Shown here piece by piece: positions 17,517 through 27,036 of a stretch of 64,000 nucleotides of DNA. The notes below the pieces were generated by a model, which saw only the letters and a program-made list of their open reading frames with translations, was not told the DNA's origin and made no database searches. The position numbers were made by a program, and so were the translations under genes. The first letter of the stretch is position 1, and every line of letters begins with the position of its first letter. Source of the DNA: Fibrobacterota bacterium. GTDB taxonomy: Bacteria > Fibrobacterota > Chitinivibrionia > Chitinivibrionales > Chitinispirillaceae. The stretch lies in the NCBI GenBank assembly GCA_023459055.1, contig JAEWVR010000034.1:4468-68467 (forward strand), written 5' to 3'.

Positions 17517-18575
17517 CTACTTCTTCAACTTCGCCCCGGCCTGTTTCTTCAACCCTGCAGCTTCACTAAAGTACTTATCAAGCAGTTTCCTGATATCATC
17601 ATTAAGTGTAAAGGCATTCATTGCTGTGACTTCTTTTATGACTTCTTCATATTTTTCATCAGCAAAATCAACTCGTGCAAGCCAGTAGTTGCAGAGTACC
17701 GGATAATACACACTTTTATACTCATCCGATTCGTAGCGTTTTAGTACTTTTGTAAAGTATCGCCGGGATTCATCGAATTGACCAAGCCCATAGAGCGCCC
17801 GTGCCTTTCCCCACATCGCCTGGGTTGACATCGGATATTGAGAAAGCAATCTGTCTGTATAGTTCATTGCCTCGTTGGAACGATTCTCATTGAGTAAAAT
17901 TTCAACCAGCGCAGTATGAGCCGTCAGCCTTGTCAGGATTCCATTATCTGCAGCTACTGTTAACCGTTTGATCCCGTCCTCACGCTTATCCTTTATCTTT
18001 GGCATGAACCACAGCGTGTTGATCATTGCACTGCGCCAGTAATCGTAGCTGCCGACGCCATAATTGACATCGACTACATCGCTTTTCATTTCTGTCAATT
18101 TAAGCAGTGTCGAAACACCACGCCATCCAAACCTGAATGCAGTAATCCACCGTTCATACCGGGCTTCATAGGTACCTTTGTAGCCTTCAGCACCACCCAT
18201 AAAAAACAGTGCCCATTCATCACCGCTATTTTTTGCAAGTATCTTTTCACCCTTTTCAATGGCAAGATCGCAAAACTTATAAAACTCATCCTCTTTTTTT
18301 TTGTCAAAATAGAAAGCCATCCAGGCATCAAGGGTGACAGCAACAAAGAAATAACCGGCGGGATTTTCAGGATATTTCTTTACAAGCTTACGGGCAGCAT
18401 CCTCTGCGGCTTTAAAATCTTCACTGTAGATCAGATCAATGACTTGTATACCCTGTTCTCTAATATCATCCTGAAGTGGTACTGCATCAACGGCCGAGTG
18501 TACACAAATAAGCATAATCAGCGTTATAAGCCTATTTCGCACCCTCCACACTGCTTGACACATTCTTATACTCAT
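17517..18575 (-). CDS. Periplasmic TPR-repeat protein
   Basis: A 352-residue protein with a signal peptide (hydrophobic RLITLIMLICVHSAVDA, about residues 15-31) and several degenerate tetratricopeptide repeats (for example KLVKKYPENPAGYFFVAVTL and LLSQYPMSTQAMWGKARALY). TPRs mediate protein contacts; no catalytic motif is seen. The start overlaps the end of the upstream lipoprotein gene by about 44 bp, so a later in-frame start (for example ATG at 18563) is possible. It is the last gene of the sugar-importer operon, so it may organise substrate capture, but no direct evidence shows this. Confidence 0.75.
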   Translation of the reverse strand: MSIRMCQAVWRVRNRLITLIMLICVHSAVDAVPLQDDIREQGIQVIDLIYSEDFKAAEDAARKLVKKYPENPAGYFFVAVTLDAWMAFYFDKKKEDEFYKFCDLAIEKGEKILAKNSGDEWALFFMGGAEGYKGTYEARYERWITAFRFGWRGVSTLLKLTEMKSDVVDVNYGVGSYDYWRSAMINTLWFMPKIKDKREDGIKRLTVAADNGILTRLTAHTALVEILLNENRSNEAMNYTDRLLSQYPMSTQAMWGKARALYGLGQFDESRRYFTKVLKRYESDEYKSVYYPVLCNYWLARVDFADEKYEEVIKEVTAMNAFTLNDDIRKLLDKYFSEAAGLKKQAGAKLKK

Positions 18576-18918
18576 TAAAAAAGCGTACCCACTTTTTTTG
18601 AGACTCGTGATAACAGAATTTCCGCAGGATTACTACGTTAACGTTTTTAAGAAAGTAAAACTCCACTTCCGCTTTGGCCCTGCATTTGGCCTCTTTTTTC
18701 GACGTTAATGCAATAATCCTGTAATACGGCTTTTCCATCAGTGCATCAGCAGGTACACCACTGGTTATGGAATCCAGATCAACCGGGAGCATCTTCTCAA
18801 GTTCTTTTTTAAGTTCAGCTTCCGGCGGCAGTTTATTACATGCAATACTGCCCAAGCATGTTATAACAACCAATAGCAAACCTGCGGCTCTAACTAAAGA
18901 GCATTTTTTTTCTGTCAT
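18532..18918 (-). CDS. Small lipoprotein of unknown function
   Basis: A 128-residue protein whose N-terminus (AAGLLLVVITCLGSIAC) is a lipoprotein signal with the lipobox LGSIAC, predicting cleavage before Cys27. The mature part is charged and ends with a predicted beta-rich segment (ECRAKAEVEFYFLKNVNVVIL-like). I recognise no family. It sits 12 bp after the ABC ATPase gene and overlaps the TPR gene, so all are probably one transcript. Confidence 0.7.
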   Translation of the reverse strand: MTEKKCSLVRAAGLLLVVITCLGSIACNKLPPEAELKKELEKMLPVDLDSITSGVPADALMEKPYYRIIALTSKKEAKCRAKAEVEFYFLKNVNVVILRKFCYHESQKKWVRFFNEYKNVSSSVEGAK

Positions 18919-18930
18919 AATACTACCATC

Positions 18931-20040
18931 TTAGTCAAAAATGTTCAATCGTGTTGAAGGGTCAAACAGATGAATCTTGCGGCCGTCAGCAAAAACAGAC
19001 ATCTTGTCCTCAATATGCAACTCATCATCACGCGTAACAAGAAACCGCAGTATTGTCCCGTTTTTATTTTTGCCCACGACAAGACTTCTATCTCCCAGGT
19101 TCTCAATAAGTTCAACGGTCAATTCGATATCGGTGTCGGTGTGACGGCGCCGGGCATGATGCCCTTTAAAATAAACATGTTGCGGTCGTACTCCAACAAC
19201 AACTTTCCGGCCATGAAGCTCTCTGATCTTTGCTGCTCTTTCGGCATCAAGTTTTAAAAACCCAACACTGGTCATAATTCCCGTTGAAACATCATCAATA
19301 TGAAATTCACCATTATAAAAGTTCATTGGTGGAGATCCGATAAACTCACCTGAAAAAATTGTTTTGGGCTTATCATAGATCATTCTTGGCTTCTCGAACT
19401 GTTCGACATGACCAACATTCATTAGAGCAATGCGTTCACTCATACTCATTGCTTCAACCTGATTATGCGTAACATAGATAATGGTTTTTCCAACCTGCCG
19501 ATGAATTCGCTTAAGCTCTTCAATAGCGGTTTCACGCAGCGCTGCATCAAGATTGCTTAATGGTTCATCAAGAAGCAGCACATCAGGATCAAGCACCAAA
19601 GCACGCGCTAACGCCACCCGTTGGCGCTGTCCGCCGCTGATTTCTCTGGGGAAGCGCTCTTCAAGCCCCTTAAGATGCAGCAGATTGACCACCCAGTTAA
19701 GCTTCTGGGACATCTCAGCCTGCGGAACTTTGTTTATTTTCAATCCGAAAAGAATATTTTTCCTTACTGACATATGGGGAAAAAGTGCATAACTCTGAAA
19801 AACCATCGCAATTTTACGCTTTTGTGATGGCATATTGTTATAGAGCTTTCCTCCGATATAGAGCTCGCCGCCATCAATGGTTTCAAGACCGGCAATCATA
19901 CGAAGAAGTGTTGTCTTACCGCATCCTGATGGTCCGAGCAGTGAAACAAATTCACCATTTTTTATTTCAAGGGAAAGGTTCTCGATCGCAGTGAATGATC
20001 CATACTTTTTTGTAAACGACTTTAAGATAACATCAGCCAT
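18931..20040 (-). CDS. Sugar ABC transporter ATP-binding protein (MalK/UgpC type)
   Basis: A 369-residue ATPase with all ABC motifs: Walker A GPSGCGKTTLL (about 37-47), Q-loop in MVFQSYALFPHM, signature ISGGQRQRVALARAL (about 134-148), Walker B VLLLDEPLSNLDA and the H-loop VTHNQVEAM. A C-terminal regulatory/TOBE region (about 240-369) includes VVVGVRPQHVYF, typical of the CUT1 carbohydrate importers. It lies 9 bp after the MalG-like permease gene. The sugar is not determined, but the adjacent secreted arabinan/galactan hydrolases suggest an oligosaccharide. Confidence 0.93.
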   Translation of the reverse strand: MADVILKSFTKKYGSFTAIENLSLEIKNGEFVSLLGPSGCGKTTLLRMIAGLETIDGGELYIGGKLYNNMPSQKRKIAMVFQSYALFPHMSVRKNILFGLKINKVPQAEMSQKLNWVVNLLHLKGLEERFPREISGGQRQRVALARALVLDPDVLLLDEPLSNLDAALRETAIEELKRIHRQVGKTIIYVTHNQVEAMSMSERIALMNVGHVEQFEKPRMIYDKPKTIFSGEFIGSPPMNFYNGEFHIDDVSTGIMTSVGFLKLDAERAAKIRELHGRKVVVGVRPQHVYFKGHHARRRHTDTDIELTVELIENLGDRSLVVGKNKNGTILRFLVTRDDELHIEDKMSVFADGRKIHLFDPSTRLNIFD

Positions 20041-20049
20041 GCACTACCC

Positions 20050-20901
20050 CTACTTTACCGATCCGCTGGACAAACCAGCAACCATGTACCGTTGTACCAT
20101 CAAGCTGAAAATAATTACCGGAAGGCTCAGGCATACAGAAATTGCCGACAGTAAATTCTGTGGTTCTGCATATTTTATTTTATTTAGATATAAAGTCAAT
20201 GTGAATATTTCCTGTTTTCCCAGCGACAAAAAGTATGCAAAAATAAACTCATCCCATGAAAGTAAAAACGTATAGATTGCCGCAGCAGCAAGACCTGGTA
20301 CAGCAAGCGGGAACAGTATCTGAATAAATGTCTGAAATCGATTTGCCCCCATCACCCAGGCCTGCTGCTCAAGATCTTTGGGAATAGCTTCAAATGCTCC
20401 TATGCCAATGAATATAACATAAGGAAGCGAGAGTAAGGTGTGCGCAAGTATCACGCCGAAATAGGTTTGATACACGCCGATTTTAATAAACAGCTGAACA
20501 ACAGGTATTACCGATGCGATATCCGGAAACAATCTGACTGATATAATGCCTAGCAGGATTGTCTTACGACCGGGTATTTTAAAGCGTCCAAGAACATACG
20601 CTGCCGGTACCCCGAATAGTAGTGTCAGGGCAACTGTCGACAGAGAAATAATAATACTGTTTATTATTACATGATAAAATCGCGCATCCGTAAATAGATA
20701 AGCGTAAATTGACAATGTAGGATTGTATGGCCAGAGCGGAACAGGTTCTCCGCCTGTATTAATGCTTGCAATATCACTGATTGAATATTTGACAAGAAGA
20801 TACACAGGCCCTATGATTATAAATACGGCAAGAAAGAGCCCTGTCATCCAGATCACTCTTTTACCGACTGTCATTGGTAGTTTTCTGTCTATTGACGCCA
20901 T
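20050..20901 (-). CDS. Sugar ABC transporter permease (MalG type)
   Basis: A 283-residue inner-membrane protein with six predicted membrane segments. The cytoplasmic EAA loop that docks on the ATPase is EAIPKDLEQQAWVMGANRF (about 187-205). This is the second permease of a CUT1 importer. It starts 4 bp after the first permease gene ends, so translation is probably coupled. Confidence 0.92.
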   Translation of the reverse strand: MASIDRKLPMTVGKRVIWMTGLFLAVFIIIGPVYLLVKYSISDIASINTGGEPVPLWPYNPTLSIYAYLFTDARFYHVIINSIIISLSTVALTLLFGVPAAYVLGRFKIPGRKTILLGIISVRLFPDIASVIPVVQLFIKIGVYQTYFGVILAHTLLSLPYVIFIGIGAFEAIPKDLEQQAWVMGANRFQTFIQILFPLAVPGLAAAAIYTFLLSWDEFIFAYFLSLGKQEIFTLTLYLNKIKYAEPQNLLSAISVCLSLPVIIFSLMVQRYMVAGLSSGSVK

Positions 20902-20905
20902 CGTA

Positions 20906-21802
20906 TTATCGCCTGTATAAAAGTTTCTGCATCAACTCCATACTTTTCAGAATGAGCAGTGTACTGATGATAATACACACCACCATAACAATTGCAACAG
21001 CAGCAGCCATGTGTGAATTACCGAGACTGTTATAGTAATAATCAATTAATGTCCCCAGCAGCCTGTTGCGGCCAGCCAGGACAAAAGGGAAAATAAATTC
21101 TTTCCACATCTCAACCGAGCGAAGCAGGAGTACTGCAGAAATTGACGGAAGTATCATGGGAATGATAATGGAAAAAATCCGCCGCTTAAGCGAAGCACCC
21201 ATTGTCTTTGCTGCATCAAACAATTCCGGATCAATATTGTTTAGTCCGGCCAGAAGAATCAGCATTGAAATCGGCATATCACGCCAGACTTTCCCCAGCA
21301 TTGAAATACCCATAGCAAACAGGTTTGAGCTGCGCCACCCGATTGGATAATCGATGATTTGCGGGAAAATCGGGTATTTTCCGAGCAGCAGGTGATTTAC
21401 ATGCCCGCCTGGAAAATCGAATAGCACAAAAATCAACATCGCGGTAACCAGTGCAGGAATTGCGAGTGGTATCAGAAATATGCTTCTGATCAGTCCCCGC
21501 ATGAAGAATGACCGATAGACAAGCATCGCAAAAAGTAATCCTGTGATCAGTTCCAATGGTGTCCCGACAAGTGTAAAAATTGTCGTGTTTATTAATGCTT
21601 TTATAAACTCAGCATCGTTAAAAAGTTCAATGAAGGGTTTTAATGATGGGAATCGGTTGCTTTCAGAACTGTCACCAAGACTCAGATAAAAGAGATATAC
21701 AAAGACAACAATAAGAAAACCAAACAAGTAAAGCGCGGCCGGAAAGAGCGGCCACGCTTTTTTTATCCATTCAACAACTGATTCTTTTTTATCTGTCAAC
21801 AA
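20906..21802 (-). CDS. Sugar ABC transporter permease (MalF/UgpA type)
   Basis: A 298-residue membrane protein with about six membrane segments and the EAA-loop motif NIDPELFDAAKTMGASLKRR (about 203-222), where the usual initial EAA is varied. It pairs with the following permease to form the channel. It lies 4 bp after the binding-protein gene. The order binding protein, permease, permease, ATPase is that of a complete importer. Confidence 0.91.
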   Translation of the reverse strand: MLTDKKESVVEWIKKAWPLFPAALYLFGFLIVVFVYLFYLSLGDSSESNRFPSLKPFIELFNDAEFIKALINTTIFTLVGTPLELITGLLFAMLVYRSFFMRGLIRSIFLIPLAIPALVTAMLIFVLFDFPGGHVNHLLLGKYPIFPQIIDYPIGWRSSNLFAMGISMLGKVWRDMPISMLILLAGLNNIDPELFDAAKTMGASLKRRIFSIIIPMILPSISAVLLLRSVEMWKEFIFPFVLAGRNRLLGTLIDYYYNSLGNSHMAAAVAIVMVVCIIISTLLILKSMELMQKLLYRR

Positions 21803-21806
21803 AGCA

Positions 21807-23294
21807 CTACTTGTTCGGGTAATCCGTTCCTATTTTCTCTTTATACTTTCCAAGGTAATCACTTGTTAACTTCGTTTTCATTGTTGAAAAATTCATTGAT
21901 TGACCTGATGGCAGTTTTGGATCAACACACAATCCAAGCCATGCATCAATATAGGTCTGTCCGACATCAGTGTATGACTTTACAAGTGGCACAGTAGTAA
22001 GATCGTTTGCGGCGATCTGTTCAACTGCAACCTTGAAAATATCTCCAACCCATCCCTGATCGAATACCTGCTGAAGATTCTGGAGAATATCTTTACGAAC
22101 CGGAAGCATACCGAACTTTGAACACTCTTTTGCCTGATTCTCACGATTTGTGATAAAACGGGCGAGTGCATATGCAAGACGTGCATTTGGTGCTGTTTTT
22201 GGAATACCCCACCACCATCCCCCGGTTGACTGCGCACGGGAACCTTCATACTTGTATTTACCCTGTGCATCAAGCTCAAACGATACCGCTTTAGGCATCA
22301 ATGCAAGTCCCATATCATTTTCATCAGGGAGGAATGTCGGCATGGTAGGATCATCTTTCCATCCATGTACCAGGAATTGATCTATCTGCTGAAGTATTGA
22401 CAGATACACTTTACCATCCTTGATACCGTTATAGATATTCGATCCTTTCCACTGATCCTGCCACATTGCAGGATTATAAACATTGCTTTCAACAAACATT
22501 CTTTCCCACAAAAACATCCCTACAACTTTATCTGATGTCAGACTGAGAATGTCTTCTTTGGTTGCACCAAGCTGGAGCGACTTGTCAATAAGATCAAGTG
22601 CAGTACCACCGTAGCGGGCACCACGATGAGCAACACGCCCCATCTTTACACCGTTATATTCAGTATTTGCCCAGATATTTCCAACAACGTAGACATCGTA
22701 AAAATCCCATTGATTCGGATCTGCTTCAAGGACATACTCGAAAGGTAGTCCATAGCCATTGAGCTTCTTGAGTTCCTTGTTAATACGATCTTTATGTTTT
22801 GGAAATGCTGTAACTGCATCAGTAACTTTTGATTTCAGATAAAACATTGTCCGGGTTTCAAGTTTTCTTGGAATGTAGTAAGGTTTATCGTTGATATACC
22901 CCAAACCACTTGCCAGAGGATGATACTCTGCGAGATCCTGGTTAACAACAGATGTATCCTGCGCAACATAAAGATCCGACATGAAACCTTTTTGCACAAG
23001 GACATGTGTCATCTCAAACGGTACTTTTACAAGTGCAATATCACCATGTTTTTTGGCTTTTTCGAGATCAAGGAACTTTACAATATCCCATTCATTTTCG
23101 AAATTACCGATTTTGATTTTGCACTTGTGTATTTTTTCGAACTCAGGAATAATCTGATCACGGAAAAACGTTTCCTGAGCTGGCATCATCCGGATCAGCA
23201 CAGAAATTTCTTTTACATCTTTCTCTGCACATCCGCCAAGCAATGCAAGCGACACTAGGCCTGCAACAACTGTTAGAATTTTTTGGAGCTTCAT
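21807..23294 (-). CDS. Sugar ABC transporter substrate-binding lipoprotein
   Basis: A 495-residue extracytoplasmic solute-binding protein (family 1 type). The N-terminus LTVVAGLVSLALLGGC gives a lipobox LLGGC, so the mature protein is lipid-anchored. The body begins ISVLIRMMPAQETFFRDQII and includes a tryptophan-rich central region, as in carbohydrate-binding proteins. The ATG at 23294 is preceded by AGGAGGG at good spacing; an in-frame GTG at 23321 would add nine residues and is less likely. It is the first gene of the importer operon. Confidence 0.9.
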   Translation of the reverse strand: MKLQKILTVVAGLVSLALLGGCAEKDVKEISVLIRMMPAQETFFRDQIIPEFEKIHKCKIKIGNFENEWDIVKFLDLEKAKKHGDIALVKVPFEMTHVLVQKGFMSDLYVAQDTSVVNQDLAEYHPLASGLGYINDKPYYIPRKLETRTMFYLKSKVTDAVTAFPKHKDRINKELKKLNGYGLPFEYVLEADPNQWDFYDVYVVGNIWANTEYNGVKMGRVAHRGARYGGTALDLIDKSLQLGATKEDILSLTSDKVVGMFLWERMFVESNVYNPAMWQDQWKGSNIYNGIKDGKVYLSILQQIDQFLVHGWKDDPTMPTFLPDENDMGLALMPKAVSFELDAQGKYKYEGSRAQSTGGWWWGIPKTAPNARLAYALARFITNRENQAKECSKFGMLPVRKDILQNLQQVFDQGWVGDIFKVAVEQIAANDLTTVPLVKSYTDVGQTYIDAWLGLCVDPKLPSGQSMNFSTMKTKLTSDYLGKYKEKIGTDYPNK

Positions 23295-23676
23295 TGATAA
23301 AGCCCTCCTTTCAGAATCCACATGTATTTGTAAATTTACTTTTTTCTCTACTATTAAGTTAATTTACTCCAAATCCTGAGTAAAGTAATTTTCACATTAT
23401 TAGCCTTTATTTTCAATTTAACTTATATTATTTCGCCGAATTAATCGAAAAATTATACAAATTTGTGCGTTTAAATCCTAACATCCAACTAAAACATACC
23501 ATTTTCTGTTAATCGACAATTATTCTTGAACATTGTTATTGTAACAACAGCATTTTTCTTTTGTCAAAAGGTAGTTTTTAAACCGGATTCTATCACCAGC
23601 AACAATCCACATTCCTCAACGTATACTAATTTGTTTAATCGGGCTATTCAGGGAGTATCTTTATACAAATGGATTT
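23295..23676. other. AT-rich promoter region of the ABC importer operon
   Basis: About 380 AT-rich bases. An inverted repeat TTTACTC / GAGTAAA with an 8-bp spacer lies at 23363-23384, about 70-90 bp upstream of the binding-protein start, and could be an operator. No transcription factor gene is nearby and the repeat is short, so this is tentative. No coding sequence seen. Confidence 0.35.
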
Positions 23677-26600
23677 TTAATCATCCACACGACGATGAAG
23701 TTCGATAATATCATCTGCATTTTTTCTCAAACGTTCACTCATCGTTTCGAGCATATTGTAGGCAATCTCCGGTACTTCAAGCAGCAGCTTCTTAAAAGCC
23801 CCGCGTTTAATTATAAACACTTCACACGAATCACTGGTAACTGCACTGGCAGAACGGGGAGATTGCGTAAAAAGTCCGATTTCGCCGTAGGTTTCACCTA
23901 CTTTAATCTCCGAAATTTCTGTCTTAATATCACCATAAGATTTAATAACCCGCAGTGAACCTTTTTTGACAATATACAAATGTTCAGAAACTTCACCCTG
24001 AACCGAGAGAGTCGTATCTTTTTCAAAAACCGCATATTGTGAAATTTCCGCAAGTTTCATCAGCTTCTCTGCACTGACATTTTTGAATAACTGGGTTTTC
24101 TTGAAAAACAGCACCTTTTCAAGCAGGATAAAGGCATCACTGCGTAAGCGGTCTTCATTGGTACTCTTATCAATTAAATCCTTTGCCGCAGTAGCGATAT
24201 GTTTATTTGCATTATTTCTGTGCATTACAAGAAGCTCCTTACTGATTTTTTTCTCAAATACCTCGTTGTAATATACCATTGTCCGCATTGAACATAGAAC
24301 AAGCCAATCATCATCTGACCGCAGAAACAGTTCAAGATGTTGATTACCGGTGCTATTTTCAAAATGATACTCATTCCTGCCGATTTTTCCCAGTGTACCC
24401 CATGACTCATTTTTTAGAAAAGGCAGAATCAATTCTCCAATTTTGTCATTTGATGTGCTTTCGAGAATTTCTACCAGATCAAACCGCTGCTGTTGTTCCC
24501 TTATATCAATATCCGTATAACGCCAGACGAACATTTCTTTTTTATCAAGCAACACCATTGCATTAATTGCCCATAGACAAAGCCCCAGGTGTTTCTCTCT
24601 GAGCGCCATATCAAGCATCGAACACAACGTATTACATGCATCATCGACACCGATACTCATTCGTACAAAACATTCACGATAGATTACCTCCAGCTCTTTG
24701 TGGACCCAAGCATAAATGATACTGGAAATAAAATCATTAATCTTTACATTTTTTCCTTCAGCCCGTAAACTATCAGTAAATATTCTCAGACACCGGACAA
24801 TTTCGAAAACCAGCTTCCTGTTTTTACACTCCGGTAGAAATTCAATAAGAACACCCCATAACTTATGACCATTTTTCTCGATTATAACACCGGCAATCTC
24901 AACATATTCTTTCGTCAGAAGGTCTACTTTTCGCAGACAGTCAATCTGCAACTCATTTAATGACGACTGCATTATTACTTCTACAGTTTTTTTAAATACC
25001 TGGAGTGACTGCGTTGCCAGCATATTGATGAGATATTTTTCCCAACCTTCAACTTTTAATTCCCCTGCAAGGTAGACACCTGCCGCACGTCTGTCAACCC
25101 ATTGTGAACCTGTAAGACTTTTATGAAAGATCATGACAGAATCTATTTCAGCCGGATCCCCATTATTCCATAAAAATTTTGCTGCTTCAACCTGAACTCT
25201 CAGATGTCTGTCAAAAAGTAAATGATGTACGCTGTCTTTCAGATTACGTTTCCATCCGCAGTTCATTTTGTTAAGTGACAATAGTGCATTAGCACGAATT
25301 CTCGGATTAGGATCCTCTATTAATTTTTCGATAAATTCTCTTGTTTGAATCCAGAAGAACTGATGTAATGATCTGGCGATTGCCTCTTTTACCCTTGCAT
25401 CTCCCTCTTTTTTAAACATTCTTATCATTCGTTCAAGAGAACTGATAGAATCCCCGTTTGCAAGAAGCCTGACTGCAAATATTCGCATATCAGGCTCATC
25501 GGCATTACTATACTCCCTGATTAGTTGTTCCAGTTTTCGGCTTTCATAATGACTTACCGATGCAATTATCTGTGTTGGTTCAACAGTTGTCATCACCTCT
25601 GGAATCAGGGTACGGGAATAGGTCTTACGGAGAAAGAAGATAATGCCAATTGATAGTATACTGCAAATTGACAACAGAATCAGGATCAGAGCATAATTAT
25701 TCCCTAAAATAATTAACAGTACACCACTTGAAATGATAGCGGCAGGTTTTACAATTCCTTCAAGCAGGGTTTTTGCTCTTCCACGCTTCTCCATTTCAAT
25801 CGCTGCGAAAAACATCTGGTAAATAGGTGAAAATGTATTTTCGAAAATAACATATCGTAAAAACTGAATGATTACAAATGTTGTAAATAAAATCTGAAGT
25901 GTTCCACCGAATACGAATGGGAACAGCACTATTGCTCCTGCAAGCAGTGTGACCGGTAAACAATAAAATAACCGTGTAAAACCAAACTTCCTGATCAGTG
26001 GTGGCAGTGCAAACCAGAGCCCACCTATCGCAGCAAGCGCATGAAACAGATAGAATCCGAACTGAAATGAAACCAGTGTTTCTGAAGTAGTAAACACTTT
26101 ATGAGATATATTCCAGAATAAGAAATCAATCGAAAATATTCCGACAAATACCACAAAGTAAAGAACTGCAATCAGGCGGACAATTTGAAGTGTTATTACA
26201 TCAGTTGCATCGGATAGTATGTCATTCTTTACCGGTAGATCCTCTCTGAATCGCAATCTGTCCTGATAACGAATCCGTATTTTTTCTGCAAAATACCATG
26301 CTGCCAGATAAGATATAGTCCATAAAACAACAACACTTTCAATTGTGAATGCATTGACTATTATTCTCGCAATACATGCACCGGAAAGTCCTCCAGCCAT
26401 ACCCCAGGCTGCAATCAGCGGAAAAACCTTCTTGGCTTCTCCGGTTGGAAAAATATCGTTGGCAAGAGTCCAGAACGTAAGAAACAGTATTGTTTTTGTC
26501 AGATACGAAAACGGATACAACAATAGCAGTACATAGTTTTTTAAAGGATGATTATAATGCGTTACAACAATCATACCTATCAGCAACAAAAGTAATATTG

Positions 26601-26847
26601 CAGAGATTACAAGCAATTGACGCGACAGTAATTTTCCGCGATCAATTCTGTCAATCTTTTGAAAGAAAAGAATTGGTAATCCGCAAAGTAAAATTCCATT
26701 GACAAGGTAAAGCTTGCTTAATACCTGTGAGCCAAGAGCAGAAACGACAAGCGAGATTGATACATTTTCCCCTACAATTGCACCGCAAAATATAAATGCA
26801 AGCACAAATGCCGGTATATAGAACTCTTTAATTCTAACTATCCGCAT
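23677..26847 (-). CDS. Translocase-like membrane protein with HEAT repeats and cNMP-binding domain
   Basis: A 1056-residue three-part protein. Residues about 1-410 hold roughly 12 membrane segments in an MFS fold that recalls ATP/ADP (NTT-type) translocases. Residues about 430-900 are helical HEAT-like repeats (for example ALLSLNKMNCGW and KFLWNNGDPAEIDSVM regions). Residues about 915-1045 form a cyclic-nucleotide-binding domain: VSAEKLMKLAEISQYAVFEK, GEVSEHLYIVKKGSLRVI, ETYGEIGLFTQSPRSASAV; the phosphate-binding cassette GEIGLFxxxPRSA is intact. The layout suggests a transporter or membrane scaffold gated by cAMP or cGMP; no cyclase is in the window. It stands alone. Confidence 0.82.
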   Translation of the reverse strand: MRIVRIKEFYIPAFVLAFIFCGAIVGENVSISLVVSALGSQVLSKLYLVNGILLCGLPILFFQKIDRIDRGKLLSRQLLVISAILLLLLIGMIVVTHYNHPLKNYVLLLLYPFSYLTKTILFLTFWTLANDIFPTGEAKKVFPLIAAWGMAGGLSGACIARIIVNAFTIESVVVLWTISYLAAWYFAEKIRIRYQDRLRFREDLPVKNDILSDATDVITLQIVRLIAVLYFVVFVGIFSIDFLFWNISHKVFTTSETLVSFQFGFYLFHALAAIGGLWFALPPLIRKFGFTRLFYCLPVTLLAGAIVLFPFVFGGTLQILFTTFVIIQFLRYVIFENTFSPIYQMFFAAIEMEKRGRAKTLLEGIVKPAAIISSGVLLIILGNNYALILILLSICSILSIGIIFFLRKTYSRTLIPEVMTTVEPTQIIASVSHYESRKLEQLIREYSNADEPDMRIFAVRLLANGDSISSLERMIRMFKKEGDARVKEAIARSLHQFFWIQTREFIEKLIEDPNPRIRANALLSLNKMNCGWKRNLKDSVHHLLFDRHLRVQVEAAKFLWNNGDPAEIDSVMIFHKSLTGSQWVDRRAAGVYLAGELKVEGWEKYLINMLATQSLQVFKKTVEVIMQSSLNELQIDCLRKVDLLTKEYVEIAGVIIEKNGHKLWGVLIEFLPECKNRKLVFEIVRCLRIFTDSLRAEGKNVKINDFISSIIYAWVHKELEVIYRECFVRMSIGVDDACNTLCSMLDMALREKHLGLCLWAINAMVLLDKKEMFVWRYTDIDIREQQQRFDLVEILESTSNDKIGELILPFLKNESWGTLGKIGRNEYHFENSTGNQHLELFLRSDDDWLVLCSMRTMVYYNEVFEKKISKELLVMHRNNANKHIATAAKDLIDKSTNEDRLRSDAFILLEKVLFFKKTQLFKNVSAEKLMKLAEISQYAVFEKDTTLSVQGEVSEHLYIVKKGSLRVIKSYGDIKTEISEIKVGETYGEIGLFTQSPRSASAVTSDSCEVFIIKRGAFKKLLLEVPEIAYNMLETMSERLRKNADDIIELHRRVDD

Positions 26848-26976
26848 GAAAAGTATATATACCGGCTAAGGTTTTTAAGGTCGTTATGTAAACTGGAACT
26901 GTAATTGACAATTTATTATCAACTAAAGCAGGAGTTGTGATTATCCGGATCGGCTTTTTCATATACTACTAAAATA

Positions 26977-27013
26977 AAAAAGCGGGTAACATAAAGTCAC
27001 CCGCTTTCTTGTA
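26977..27013 (-). terminator. Rho-independent terminator after the 417-residue outer-membrane protein gene
   Basis: On the minus strand AAGCGGGTGAC pairs with GTTACCCGCTT around a short loop and is followed by a T-rich run, 24 bp past the stop. A run of As on the other side could make it bidirectional. Confidence 0.85.
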
Positions 27014-27036
27014 TTTAACATTCTTTTCTTTCAAGA

